DNA from: Pseudarthrobacter phenanthrenivorans
GTDB taxonomy: Bacteria > Actinomycetota > Actinomycetes > Actinomycetales > Micrococcaceae
Assembly: GCF_000813845.1 (NCBI RefSeq)
Contig: NZ_JWTB01000011.1
Span: 1-64,000 of the forward strand
Direction of reading: 5' to 3'
Length of the DNA: 64,000 nt
In this document: positions 40,552-48,872 of the stretch, piece by piece
How positions within the stretch are numbered: the first letter of the stretch is position 1
Layout: each line of letters opens with the position of its first letter
The notes under the pieces: generated by a model
Databases searched by the model: none
The model's input: the letters and a program-made list of their open reading frames with translations, nothing else
Told to the model about the DNA's origin: nothing
Program-made: the position numbers and the translations under genes

Positions 40552-40569
40552 ACTAGCTAGTTCAACTAG
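40552..40569. promoter_or_regulatory. overlapping palindromes after marR
   Basis: ACTAGCTAGT (40552-40561) overlaps CTAGTTCAACTAG (40557-40569), a perfect 13-bp palindrome. The half-site CTAGTT also occurs in the marR promoter (CCTAGTTATCAGG), so both may bind the MarR protein. It lies 55 bases before the next start. Confidence 0.5.
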
Positions 40570-40623
40570 TTATATGTATGCTTACGACTGTTCCCAAAGT
40601 TGCTTCCCAACGGAGTCGTGAGT

Positions 40624-40935
40624 GTGTTGGTTACTTTTACCGAAGTTTCACCGCCAAATCCCGGCACAGCCGGGGGAGTCCTGACGAGCGACCTGCGATC
40701 CACCCTGGCCGGCACCACAGCGCCGCAGGAAAATCCGGCGGTCCACTGCGGTGCCGCCATGCAGATCGTTACACCGGCCGTTGGCGGCGGCAGCACCAGC
40801 TACACCTTTGCCCCGGGTGACGCCGGCAGCATCGAACTTCCTCCCGTCTGGCGCTGCGCCTGCGGCTTCCAGCTCGACGCCTGGACGCCGGGGGAGACCC
40901 GCTCCGGGGACCGTCCGGCCGCCCTCGCCGCATGA
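40624..40935 (+). CDS. small Cys-containing protein coupled to a Ser/Thr kinase
   Basis: A 103-residue protein of unknown family. It has a disordered N-terminal half and a conserved-looking core: VHCGAAMQIV, then YTFAPGDAGSIELPPVWRCACGFQLDAW. The Cys in HCG and the CAC pair could bind a metal, but that is only a visual impression. GTG 40624 is chosen because CGGAG lies eight bases upstream; GTG 40618 and TTG 40600 are alternatives. Its stop overlaps the kinase start, so the two are translated together. Confidence 0.6.
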   Translation: MLVTFTEVSPPNPGTAGGVLTSDLRSTLAGTTAPQENPAVHCGAAMQIVTPAVGGGSTSYTFAPGDAGSIELPPVWRCACGFQLDAWTPGETRSGDRPAALAA

Positions 40936-41882
40936 GCACCGGAATCGCAGCGCACGCCCTGCCGCTTCATGGACTGGGCGACGCCGACGCCCTGGTGGCC
41001 GGTCACTACGGGCTGCGGGAACGCCTCGGCCGGGGATCTGCCGCCGAGGTCTTCCGCGCCGTAGACCTGGCAGGCGGCCCCGACGTCGCGGTGAAGATCG
41101 CCGCAGCGGACGGGCGGAAGCAGCACCAGCGGATCAACAACGAGGCAGCCGTCCTGGCGGGGCTGAACCATCCCTCCATCGTGAGGCTTGTTTCCCAGGG
41201 CGCCATGCCGCACCGCGGGACCTACTCCGGGCGCCCCTTCCTCGTGGAGGAACTGGCCCTGGGTACCAGCTTGGCGGAAACCATCCGGTTGCAGAGGCCA
41301 CGGCCCGTTGACGTTGCCTTCTGGGCGCGGAGCCTTTTCGATGCCTTGGCGCATCTCCATGCCAACGGTCTTGTCCACCGTGACATCAAACCGGCCAACC
41401 TGATGTTGAGCGGACTGCGGAGAAGTCCCGTCAGGATCATAGACTTTGGGATCGCAGCGCCTGCGGGATCAGCGCCCGAACCCGGCATGTCATCCGGAAC
41501 AGTCCATTACATGAGTCCCGAGCAAGCCTCCGGCGGGGTGGCGCAGCCCTGCTGGGATGTGTACTCCATGGGCCTGGTCCTGCTTGAGCTCCTGGTCGGC
41601 GCCAAGGCGTTCCCGGGGACGGCCATCGAATCCCTCGTTGCACGCACCCTGCGGCCGCCCGAGGTTCCCGGCCACCTGGGCGACTGGGCCCTCCTGCTGC
41701 GTTCCCTGACAGCCATGGATCCAGGGGAGCGGCCCACGGCGGAAGAAGCCGCTGCGATGGCAGCACGGCTCATCCCCGCCGCTCCCGCACCAACCCAGGT
41801 TGCGCCGGCGGCCCGCATCCCAGCGGCACCGTGCCGGTCCCTGCCGGTGTTCTCTCCGCGGCGCCACCGCCAACAGATCTAG
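40932..41882 (+). CDS. serine/threonine protein kinase (Hanks type, soluble)
   Basis: A 316-residue kinase with all core motifs: LGRGSAAEVFRAVD (P-loop), VAVKIA (ATP Lys), VHRDIKPANLML (catalytic loop), IIDFGIAAP (DFG), and HYMSPEQASGG in the activation segment, then DVYSMGLVLLELLVG. Unlike PknA/B there is no transmembrane helix or PASTA repeat; the C-terminal 40 residues are Ala/Pro-rich. ATG 40932 overlaps the small Cys protein's stop. The substrate is unknown; the coupled small protein is a candidate partner. Its TAG shares the CTAG with the convergent gene's stop. Confidence 0.9.
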   Translation: MSTGIAAHALPLHGLGDADALVAGHYGLRERLGRGSAAEVFRAVDLAGGPDVAVKIAAADGRKQHQRINNEAAVLAGLNHPSIVRLVSQGAMPHRGTYSGRPFLVEELALGTSLAETIRLQRPRPVDVAFWARSLFDALAHLHANGLVHRDIKPANLMLSGLRRSPVRIIDFGIAAPAGSAPEPGMSSGTVHYMSPEQASGGVAQPCWDVYSMGLVLLELLVGAKAFPGTAIESLVARTLRPPEVPGHLGDWALLLRSLTAMDPGERPTAEEAAAMAARLIPAAPAPTQVAPAARIPAAPCRSLPVFSPRRHRQQI

Positions 41883-42556
41883 GCTCCCGCGACGTCCCGC
41901 CCCGTCGGGTCCTCCGCGGCAGGGTCCGCCAAGGCGAGGCCGCCAACCGGGCTTCCATCCCAATGCAGCAAGTTCCAGCCTGTGGCCGGGTTGCCCTCCA
42001 CCGCCACAATTCCCGTGTTGGCGAGGACATGCCGGGCAGCAAACTCGTGGTCCGCCCCTTCGGCCCGGAGGCCGGCCCAGGTGCGGATCGCGGCACCATG
42101 GCTGACCACTGCCACCGTCCCGTGCTGTTCCATGGCGGCCCGCTCGGCAACGCGCGCAATAGCAGCGTCAAACCGCTCAAAGAAGGCATGGCCGTCAGGC
42201 CCGGCAGGCATGCGCCGGTCCAGTTCTCCCGCAGCCCAGGAAATCACCGTGCCCATATAGCGCTTGTGGGATTCGTGGTCCGTGAGCTTCTCCAGCGACC
42301 CGGCCTCGATCTCGTGCAGACCCTCCAGCACTTCAACATCCAGGGCATGCAGCCGCGCCAGCGGCGCCGCGGTGATTTGTGTCCTGATCAGCGTGGAGGC
42401 ATAGAGCGCGGCGATCGGCTCGTTGGCCAGTGCCCGCGCCATCGCCTCCGCCTGGCGTTCGCCCAGTTCGGTCAGTCCCGGACCGGGGTGGTCGGTGTCC
42501 AGTTGGCCCAGCACGTTGCCGGGGGTTTCGCCGTGTCGGATCAGGAGCAGCTTCAT
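41879..42556 (-). CDS. histidine phosphatase (phosphoglycerate mutase-like)
   Basis: A 225-residue branch 1 histidine phosphatase: LLLIRHGETPGN (phospho-His in the RHG motif), SLEKLTDHESHKRYMG, and VAVVSHGAAIRTW (second catalytic His). These enzymes dephosphorylate small metabolites or phosphoproteins; substrate not clear. The length and sequence are not those of the glycolytic mutase. The reading frame beyond ATG 42556 is not supported. It is convergent with the kinase, with the two stop codons sharing four bases. Confidence 0.83.
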   Translation of the reverse strand: MKLLLIRHGETPGNVLGQLDTDHPGPGLTELGERQAEAMARALANEPIAALYASTLIRTQITAAPLARLHALDVEVLEGLHEIEAGSLEKLTDHESHKRYMGTVISWAAGELDRRMPAGPDGHAFFERFDAAIARVAERAAMEQHGTVAVVSHGAAIRTWAGLRAEGADHEFAARHVLANTGIVAVEGNPATGWNLLHWDGSPVGGLALADPAAEDPTGRDVAGA

Positions 42557-42689
42557 GTTCCCAGTTTCCCATCCCCACACTGGCATGAGGCCCACGTGCA
42601 CATGGCGTCACCCGGCCCGGCCGCCGCGAAGGCGCCGGACCCCTTGGAGCCCGGCGCCGCCGTCGTACTGTCTCTTCCTGCTGCGCGGA

Positions 42690-44132
42690 CTACTTCAGGT
42701 GGTCCACCAGAGTGTCGGCGATGCCCGTGTATTTGGCGGGCGTGAGGGCCAGGAGCCGGGCTTCGGCCTCCGCGGAAAGGCCCAGACCCTGTACAAACTC
42801 CTGCATGCGCGCCGCGTCCACCCGCTGGCCGCGGGTAAGGTCCTTGAGGCGCTCGTAGGGGTTCTCCATGCCTTCGACGCCGGCGATCGCCTCGGCACGC
42901 ATCACCATCTGGATCGCCTCGCCGAGTACCTCCCAGTTGGTGTCCAGGTCCGCAGCAAGCACGTCGCCGGCAACATCCAGCCGTTCCAGGCCCTTGGCCA
43001 CATTGGAGATGGCCAGGAGGGAGTGCCCGAAGGCCACGCCGATGTTGCGCTGGCTGGAGGAATCGGTCAGGTCGCGCTGCCAGCGGGACGTGACCAGGGT
43101 GGCACCGAGGGTGTCCAGCAGACCGTTGGAGATCTCCAGATTGGCTTCGGCGTTTTCGAAGCGGATCGGGTTCACCTTGTGCGGCATGGTGGACGAACCC
43201 GTCGCGCCGGCCACCGGGATCTGCGCGAAGTAGCCGATGGAAATGTAGCTCCAGATGTCGGTACACACGTTGTGCAGGATGCGGTTGAAGCGCGCAACGT
43301 CGGCGTACAGCTCAGCCTGCCAGTCATGGCTTTCGATCTGCGTGGTGAGCGGGTTCCACGTCAGGCCAAGGCCTTCGACGAAGGAACGGGACACCTGCTG
43401 CCAGTCGGCGCCGGGGACGGAGGCCACATGCGCGGCGTAGGTGCCGGTTGCGCCGTTGATCTTGCCCAGGTATTCGGTCCTGGCGATCCGGTCCAGCTGG
43501 CGGGTCAGCCGGTGGGCGATGACCGCGAGTTCCTTGCCGAGCGTGGTGGGCGTGGCCGGCTGGCCGTGGGTCCGGGACAGCATCGGAACGGCGCGGTTCT
43601 CATCGGCCATTTTGCTGATCTGCGCCACCAGGCCGCGGGCTGCCGGCAGCCACACGTCCTCCACGGCACCCTTGACACCCAGCGCGTACGAAAGGTTGTT
43701 GATGTCCTCGGACGTGCAGCCGAAGTGGACCATTGCGGTCAGGTTTTCGATGCCGATCGCGGGCAGGCGCCGGCCGATGTAGTACTCCACGGCCTTCACA
43801 TCGTGGACCGTGACGGCTTCGATCCCGGCGAGCTCGGCCACGGAAGCAGCATCGAATTCGGTGACGATGGCACGCAGCTTCTCCTGCTGTTCCTTCTCCA
43901 GCGGCCCCGCGCCGGGAAGCACGTTGTTGCTGGTCAGGTGGATGAGCCATTCAACCTCCACGGCCACGCGGTCCCGGTTGAGGGCTGCCTCGGACAGGTA
44001 GTCAACGAGGGGGGCGACGGCGGACTGGTAGCGGCCGTCCAGGGGTCCGAGCGCGATCTTTTCCGGCGACGCGGCGAGGGCCAGGCGTCCTGAGGGCGTA
44101 CGGGTATCAGCTGTGGCGGCAGTTTCAGGCAT
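42690..44132 (-). CDS. purB: adenylosuccinate lyase
   Basis: A 480-residue fumarase-superfamily enzyme that splits adenylosuccinate to AMP and SAICAR to AICAR in purine synthesis. Motifs: TVHDVKAVEYYIGRRL, GCTSEDINNLSYAL, MLSRTHGQPATPTTLGKELAV, and the signature GSSTMPHKVNPI. The extended length and the last motif are those of the long, E. coli-like PurB group. It stands alone here with a short upstream gap. Housekeeping gene. Confidence 0.94.
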   Translation of the reverse strand: MPETAATADTRTPSGRLALAASPEKIALGPLDGRYQSAVAPLVDYLSEAALNRDRVAVEVEWLIHLTSNNVLPGAGPLEKEQQEKLRAIVTEFDAASVAELAGIEAVTVHDVKAVEYYIGRRLPAIGIENLTAMVHFGCTSEDINNLSYALGVKGAVEDVWLPAARGLVAQISKMADENRAVPMLSRTHGQPATPTTLGKELAVIAHRLTRQLDRIARTEYLGKINGATGTYAAHVASVPGADWQQVSRSFVEGLGLTWNPLTTQIESHDWQAELYADVARFNRILHNVCTDIWSYISIGYFAQIPVAGATGSSTMPHKVNPIRFENAEANLEISNGLLDTLGATLVTSRWQRDLTDSSSQRNIGVAFGHSLLAISNVAKGLERLDVAGDVLAADLDTNWEVLGEAIQMVMRAEAIAGVEGMENPYERLKDLTRGQRVDAARMQEFVQGLGLSAEAEARLLALTPAKYTGIADTLVDHLK

Positions 44133-44298
44133 GTGCTGATTCTTTCATGAAGTCCGGCGCGGCCTTAAGCCGCCCTCTTCCGTTACTTGTCCACATAGCC
44201 GACGACGGCCCTTCGCTGGGCAGCGCTGCCTCCCTAGCGTTGGGGACAGCAGGATTTGGCGCACCACCCGGCCGGGGAGGCCACGACAGGAAGCTGGC

Positions 44299-44601
44299 AT
44301 GGGAAACGAATCAGGAAATGGCATCTGGGGCGGCGGGCTGCACGCCAGCCTCGAAGTCCAGGAGCTGGGCAGGAAGGTTTCACAGTGCTCCGACCAAATG
44401 GAAGAGGTCCTGGCGGGCTTCCATGAGATCCAGTTGGCGGGCTGGGAGTCCCCTGCCGGGCAGGCCTACCGCAATTCCGTGAGCCTGCAGGCGGTGGCGG
44501 TTCGAAAAGCCCTGGACAGGATCCGGGATGCCTCTGCGGCAGTGGCGGCCCATGCTCGGGCTGCGCTGACGTCGGAGTGCTCGCCGGACGGCCCGTTCTG
44601 A
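44299..44601 (+). CDS. WXG100-like small protein
   Basis: A 100-residue all-helical protein: a Gly-rich start, then ELGRKVSQCSDQMEEVLAGFHEIQLAGWESPAGQAYRNSVSLQAVAVRKALDRIRDASAAVAAHARAAL. Trp49 sits in a W-E-S turn between two helices, like the WXG turn of ESX/type VII proteins, but G is replaced by S. There is an AGGAAG SD. It ends one base into the next gene (TGATG). A type VII-like partner role is inferred; no secretion genes are seen. Confidence 0.65.
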   Translation: MGNESGNGIWGGGLHASLEVQELGRKVSQCSDQMEEVLAGFHEIQLAGWESPAGQAYRNSVSLQAVAVRKALDRIRDASAAVAAHARAALTSECSPDGPF

Positions 44602-45938
44602 TGGTTGACGCAACACCGGCCGGATCAGGCGGCCCCATCCGTGTCTCACCCCCGCCCCCGGACGGCATCCTGACCATTACCGGGGGCGTGGGCGGCATCA
44701 CCGTCCAGCTGGAGGAACTGGACGTGGGAGCCGGAAAGCTCGACACCCTCGCCAGCCGCATCGCCGCCGTCGAGACGCAACTTCTCGGCGCCTGGCAAGG
44801 ACTTGGCTCGTACCAGAACCAGCCGCGCAGCACAGGAACTGCCGCGCTGATCGCGGTGGGTGAGGCAAGGGACGCCTGCCGGCGGGTCCGGCTCGAGCTG
44901 GAGCGGACCAGCGGGCAGGTGCGCAGTTGCCGGCGGGACTACGAGGCGGCTGAGCAGCTGAAGCGGATCGTGGGGCTGTCGGACCCCCGGAGGGAACTGC
45001 AGAAGCATGCAGACTTCTGGCGGACCGGCTTCCTCAACGGTGACGCCACCGAAAGGCTGGCGGCACACGCCGTCACCATCATCCCGATGGTCAGGCCCGC
45101 GGTCGAAGAGGTGTTCGCTTCATTGCGCACAGGGTCGGTCAACGCCAAGCAGGAGGAAAGCATGACCATCAATCTCGATGCCACGCCTGCCGGACTGCTG
45201 GAGCGGGTCAGGCTGCTGGAGGCACGCGGCAGCGGATTCATCGAAGTTATCGAGGTGGCCGGCAAGGGTGGAAAAGCGTACGTGGTGGTGGTTCCCGGGA
45301 CGCAGGTGAAGGAAGAGGACGCCGGAACCAATCCTTTCGACCTGGGCGGAATCGTCGACGGCATGGGCAACAAATCGGCCCAGGTGAATGCTGCCGTCCT
45401 CCAGGCCCTGCACGCCGCCGGCGCGGAACAGGGCGCGGACGTGGTGGCAGTGGGGTACAGCCAAGGCGGCATCCATGCCATGAACCTGGCGGCGGACAAG
45501 GACTTCTCCCGGGAGTACGACATGAAATATGTTGTGACCGCAGGCTCACCCATTTCCCGCATCGTCCCTCCGGACGATGTCAGCACCCTGCATCTGGAAC
45601 ACCGGACCGACTGGGTACCCGGCAGCGACGGCTCAGCCAATCCGGATACCAGGAACCAGGTCACCGTTACCGTGACCAATGACCTCTATGTCCGCGGCGG
45701 GGAGGATGCCGGCCTGGGACCGGGGCACCGGCTCAGCGGATATGAGGAGGCCGGCCGCCTTGTGGCGGCGAGCAAGGATCCTTCGCTGGTCCACTCCACC
45801 GCTGCACTGGGCGCAGTGTTGGGGGCCGGGGGAGCCGCCACCGCCACCCGCTTTTCCTTGACGAAGACACCCCCGCCGCCTCCTCCCATGGACCGCAGGG
45901 ACCCCTTTTCCGGTCGTCCCCAACAGAGTGCCCGGTAG
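44601..45938 (+). CDS. alpha/beta-hydrolase (lipase-like) with helical N-terminal domain
   Basis: A 445-residue protein. The N-terminal 190 residues are helical and WXG-like (LLGAWQGLGSYQNQPRSTGTAA, Trp65 region). The C-terminal domain is an alpha/beta hydrolase with VVVVPGTQ, nucleophile elbow GYSQGG (Ser287), likely acid in HRTDWVPGSDG (Asp338) and His in GLGPGHRLSGY (His376 region), then a Pro-rich tail PPPPPP. Lipase/cutinase-like activity is likely; there is no signal peptide. The layout of a WXG-like protein coupled to a hydrolase resembles type VII effector cassettes of actinobacteria; this is inference. Confidence 0.75.
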   Translation: MVDATPAGSGGPIRVSPPPPDGILTITGGVGGITVQLEELDVGAGKLDTLASRIAAVETQLLGAWQGLGSYQNQPRSTGTAALIAVGEARDACRRVRLELERTSGQVRSCRRDYEAAEQLKRIVGLSDPRRELQKHADFWRTGFLNGDATERLAAHAVTIIPMVRPAVEEVFASLRTGSVNAKQEESMTINLDATPAGLLERVRLLEARGSGFIEVIEVAGKGGKAYVVVVPGTQVKEEDAGTNPFDLGGIVDGMGNKSAQVNAAVLQALHAAGAEQGADVVAVGYSQGGIHAMNLAADKDFSREYDMKYVVTAGSPISRIVPPDDVSTLHLEHRTDWVPGSDGSANPDTRNQVTVTVTNDLYVRGGEDAGLGPGHRLSGYEEAGRLVAASKDPSLVHSTAALGAVLGAGGAATATRFSLTKTPPPPPPMDRRDPFSGRPQQSAR

Positions 45939-45959
45939 GACTGGGGCCAGGCGCCGGTG

Positions 45960-46865
45960 TCAGGAGATCTGCGCTGCGTGCAGCTCCGCGTAGGCCCGGG
46001 CACGCGTCTTGCCCGGCGTCCCGGCGGGCTCCGGCGCCGGTTGGGGCGCAGGTTCCGGCGCAGCCACGGGGCACTTGTAGTTGTAGTCGAGATCGCCTTC
46101 GGTGAACTGGGTTGTCGTGACCACCCCGCCGCCAGTCAGCGGCGCGGCTCCGCAGTACTCCCGGGCAGATGCAGTGGATTCGGCACCTGCGAGCCAGCTC
46201 GCCAGCCGGTAAAGATTGCTGCCCGCGCCCACGTCACCCACAATTTCACCGAACTGGTACGCAGTGGAGTAAATGCCGACTTCGACGCCGATGCCCTGCA
46301 GGTATGCGGCCATGCCCTCCAGTTCCGCAGCATTGATCGCCTTGTTCCACAACCAGCTGTTCCCGGTTTCGACGTCCAGCCACCACGTGCGCCGTGCCGG
46401 GTCACCGGCATCCTTCAGGATTGCCACATCATCGCCGGCCGTGGCGTACCCGTGGACGTAGGCGCACGCCGGCGATTCGCTGCCGTCGCAGCTGCCATAC
46501 GGGTTGCTGACGTTCGCGCCCCGATAGGTGTTGTCCCCCGGCCACCACAAGGAATCCACGGGACCTGTCGCCGCCGTATTCACATACACCGCTGCGGGTT
46601 TGCCCGCGGCCGACTCAGCGCTGCGGTCCCCCCAGGCAAGCTGGGCTGCCAGGCATGGATTGACGGTGTCCGGGCGCCCGCCGTTCACGCCCACAATGGC
46701 GAAGGCGGGGGGATCGGGAAGATCAGCTCCGCACTGGGGCCAGGAGATGTCGTTGCCAAGGGCAGCGTTGTCCCGGGCAGGCCCCGTATCGGCTCCTGCA
46801 TGGGCCGGCCCGACAGGCAACGCGGACAGCAGGCAGGCAGCAACCAGGATTCTGGGGAATTTCAT
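45960..46865 (-). CDS. secreted DUF1906/GH25-like hydrolase
   Basis: A 301-residue exported protein: signal peptide with cleavage near AHA-G (residue 23), then NDISWPQCGADLPDPPAFAIVGVNGG, NPCLAAQLAWG, TWWLDVETGNSW (a D-x-E barrel motif), and VGIYSTAYQFGEIVG. The pattern is a TIM-barrel glycoside-hydrolase-like domain found in secreted actinobacterial proteins. A Pro/Ala/Glu linker precedes a short C-terminal tail. The role is likely in cell-wall or extracellular polysaccharide contact; the exact bond is unknown. Convergent with the lipase-like gene. Confidence 0.8.
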   Translation of the reverse strand: MKFPRILVAACLLSALPVGPAHAGADTGPARDNAALGNDISWPQCGADLPDPPAFAIVGVNGGRPDTVNPCLAAQLAWGDRSAESAAGKPAAVYVNTAATGPVDSLWWPGDNTYRGANVSNPYGSCDGSESPACAYVHGYATAGDDVAILKDAGDPARRTWWLDVETGNSWLWNKAINAAELEGMAAYLQGIGVEVGIYSTAYQFGEIVGDVGAGSNLYRLASWLAGAESTASAREYCGAAPLTGGGVVTTTQFTEGDLDYNYKCPVAAPEPAPQPAPEPAGTPGKTRARAYAELHAAQIS

Positions 46866-47073
46866 GCGTAGGCCACCGTCTTTTCGGAACTGACAACGTG
46901 GGCCTTTTGGGGGCCCGGTTGGCAGCCTAGAAGGGCCGGCAGGCAGAGGTCATGGGTAGCCGGTACTGGACTTTGGAGGGTTTAGGGGCAGCGTGGCACC
47001 TGTTGGTACCTGCTCGGAAGGCGCTGCCTACTTAAGCTGCCGCCTCAGCTGGACGGACTTCCGCCCCTGCGCG

Positions 47074-47499
47074 TCAGCGCCGGCCACCTGGCAGCAAACC
47101 GGCCACCAGTGATACGAGGGAGATGATGATCGCGGCCAGGACGGCAGTCCAGAAAAAGGAGTCGATGGTCAGGTGGACCGGCGTGTAACTGCTGATCCAG
47201 GCCGTCAGGTACAACATCGCAGCATTGATGACGATGGCAAACAGGCCAAGGGTCAGGATGGTGATGGGAAGTGCCAGAAGCCGCACCAGCGGCCGCACGA
47301 AGGCGTTCACCACGCCGAAGATCAGCCCGATGAAGAGGTAGGCCACAACAATGCCGATGGTTCCGGTGTCCAGTGAAATGCCCGTCCTGGCCACGGCGTC
47401 GGAGGCGGCGGTGCTGGAGATGTCCATGCCCGGCAGGATCCAGCTGGCCACCCAGAGAGCTGCCGCGTTGACGATGACCCGGAGGATGAATGAACCCAT
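47074..47499 (-). CDS. phage holin-family (DUF-type) membrane protein
   Basis: A 141-residue protein with four hydrophobic helices: FILRVIVNAAALWVASWILPG, GIVVAYLFIGLIFGVVNAFVRPLV, LLALPITILTLGLFAIVINAAMLYL and FFWTAVLAAIIISLVSLVAGLL. The PITILTLGLF-NAAMLYL arrangement is that of the superfamily IV 'mycobacterial phage holin' annotation, common in actinobacterial chromosomes without any phage. No phage gene is nearby, so it is likely an ordinary membrane protein. Stop-to-stop orientation gives no operon partner. Confidence 0.8.
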   Translation of the reverse strand: MGSFILRVIVNAAALWVASWILPGMDISSTAASDAVARTGISLDTGTIGIVVAYLFIGLIFGVVNAFVRPLVRLLALPITILTLGLFAIVINAAMLYLTAWISSYTPVHLTIDSFFWTAVLAAIIISLVSLVAGLLPGGRR

Positions 47500-47604
47500 G
47501 CCACCATGCTTCCATACGGGCCTGCCGGGAGGCTGATTGCCGGCCCTGAATTTCAGCCGGCGACTGCCGGATGCCCGCCGTAGCTTGGACGTAGGCTAGG
47601 AGCC

Positions 47605-48723
47605 ATGACTTCTTCTGAGACCAGGGCCGGCGGACCAGCGCCGCGCCCGGTGCTGGACCTGCTGCCCCGCTACGCCGCAGGGAAGCCGCCGGCCACCGTC
47701 CAGGGGCTGGCCAGCTACAAGCTGTCCTCCAACGAAAACCCGCTGCCGCCGATTCCCGCCGTGCTGGCCGCGATAGCCGACCAGGCGGACTTCAACCGCT
47801 ACCCCGATCCGCTGAGCAGCAAACTCCGGGCCGCGCTCGCGGAGTTCCTTGGCGTGCCTGCAGAGGACATCGTGACCGGAGCAGGAAGCCTGGGCGCCCT
47901 CAACCAGATCCTTGCGGCCTTCGCAGGACGGAACGAGGACGGCAAGGCCGACGAAGTCATCTACGCATGGCGGTCGTTCGAGGCGTATCCCATCAGCGTG
48001 GGGTTGTCGGGCGCCGAGAGTGTCCGCATTCCCGTGACCGCGGACGGGCGGCATGACCTCGACGCCATGGCTGCGGCGGTCAGTGCACGCACCAAAGTCA
48101 TCCTCCTCTGCACGCCCAACAATCCCACCGGCCCTGCACTCACGGCAGCGGAAACGGAAGCCTTCATCCGGTCCGTCCCCGCCGACGTGGTGGTGGTCAT
48201 CGACGAGGCCTACCAGGAGTTCGTCAGGGCGGCGGACGCCGTGGACGGGATCGACCTCTACCGGAAATACCCCAACGTGGTGGTGCTCAGGACCTTTTCC
48301 AAGGCGCACGGCCTGGCAGGGCTCCGCGTCGGGTACAGCGTCTCCCACCCGGAACTGACCCAGTACCTGCGGGTTGCCGCGACACCGTTCGCGGTGTCCC
48401 AAATCGCCGAACGGGCAGCAATTGTTTCCCTCCGGAATTACGGCCAGGTTGTGGAGAGGGTACAAAAACTCGTGGACGAGCGGGACCGGGTAACCGCAGG
48501 CCTCCGCGGGCTGGGATGGGACATTCCGGACGCCCAGGGCAACTTCGTCTGGCTCGCCCTGGGGAGTGAAAGTGCCGCCTTTGCGGAGCAGGCGGGCGCG
48601 CGGGCCCTTTCGGTGCGGGCCTTCCCTGGCGAGGGTGTGAGGGTGAGCATCGGGGAGCCCGAGGCCAACACCCGTTTCCTCGAATTGTGTGCCGACTATA
48701 CAAAGGCACCTGCAACTTCCTAG
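47605..48723 (+). CDS. aromatic amino acid/histidinol-phosphate-type aminotransferase
   Basis: A 372-residue fold-type I enzyme of the HisC family: YKLSSNENPLPPIP, TPNNPTGPAL, VVIDEAYQEFV (PLP Asp), and RTFSKAHGLAGLRVGYSV (Schiff-base Lys). HisC-like proteins outside a his operon in actinobacteria are often aromatic amino acid aminotransferases (Pat). No his genes are in the window, so that reading is favoured. TAGGAG precedes ATG 47605. It is followed by a 149-base leader region that opens the 2-oxoacid dehydrogenase operon. Confidence 0.83.
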   Translation: MTSSETRAGGPAPRPVLDLLPRYAAGKPPATVQGLASYKLSSNENPLPPIPAVLAAIADQADFNRYPDPLSSKLRAALAEFLGVPAEDIVTGAGSLGALNQILAAFAGRNEDGKADEVIYAWRSFEAYPISVGLSGAESVRIPVTADGRHDLDAMAAAVSARTKVILLCTPNNPTGPALTAAETEAFIRSVPADVVVVIDEAYQEFVRAADAVDGIDLYRKYPNVVVLRTFSKAHGLAGLRVGYSVSHPELTQYLRVAATPFAVSQIAERAAIVSLRNYGQVVERVQKLVDERDRVTAGLRGLGWDIPDAQGNFVWLALGSESAAFAEQAGARALSVRAFPGEGVRVSIGEPEANTRFLELCADYTKAPATS

Positions 48724-48731
48724 CACTTAAC

Positions 48732-48751
48732 AAGTAGCCCTCCCGCTACTT
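48732..48751. promoter_or_regulatory. inverted repeat after the aminotransferase gene
   Basis: AAGTAGC and GCTACTT, perfect 7-bp arms around a 6-base loop, 9 bases past the stop codon. It may be a weak terminator or an operator for the downstream operon. Confidence 0.45.
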
Positions 48752-48784
48752 ACCGAAGATAAAGTTAGGATCAACAAGCCAATG

Positions 48785-48824
48785 TATATGCCGCACCAGG
48801 AATGTATTCCTTGAGCGGCATATA
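48785..48824. promoter_or_regulatory. nested palindrome in the E1 alpha leader
   Basis: TATATGCCGC (48785-48794) and GCGGCATATA (48815-48824) enclose AGGAAT-GT-ATTCCT (48798-48811), all sharing the centre 48804.5. A TAGGAT -10-like box is at 48766-48771. It suggests a regulator site or a leader hairpin. A separate 12-bp palindrome, GCATCCGGATGC, lies at 48843-48854. Confidence 0.6.
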
Positions 48825-48872
48825 TCCCAGCGACATTGCATTGCATCCGGATGCGGCAAGCAAGGAGACGGT

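Noticed and set aside
47074..47499. Prophage remnant suggested by a holin-family protein
   Set aside because: No phage gene, integrase or attachment repeat is nearby; holin-family annotation of such four-helix proteins is common in actinobacterial chromosomes.
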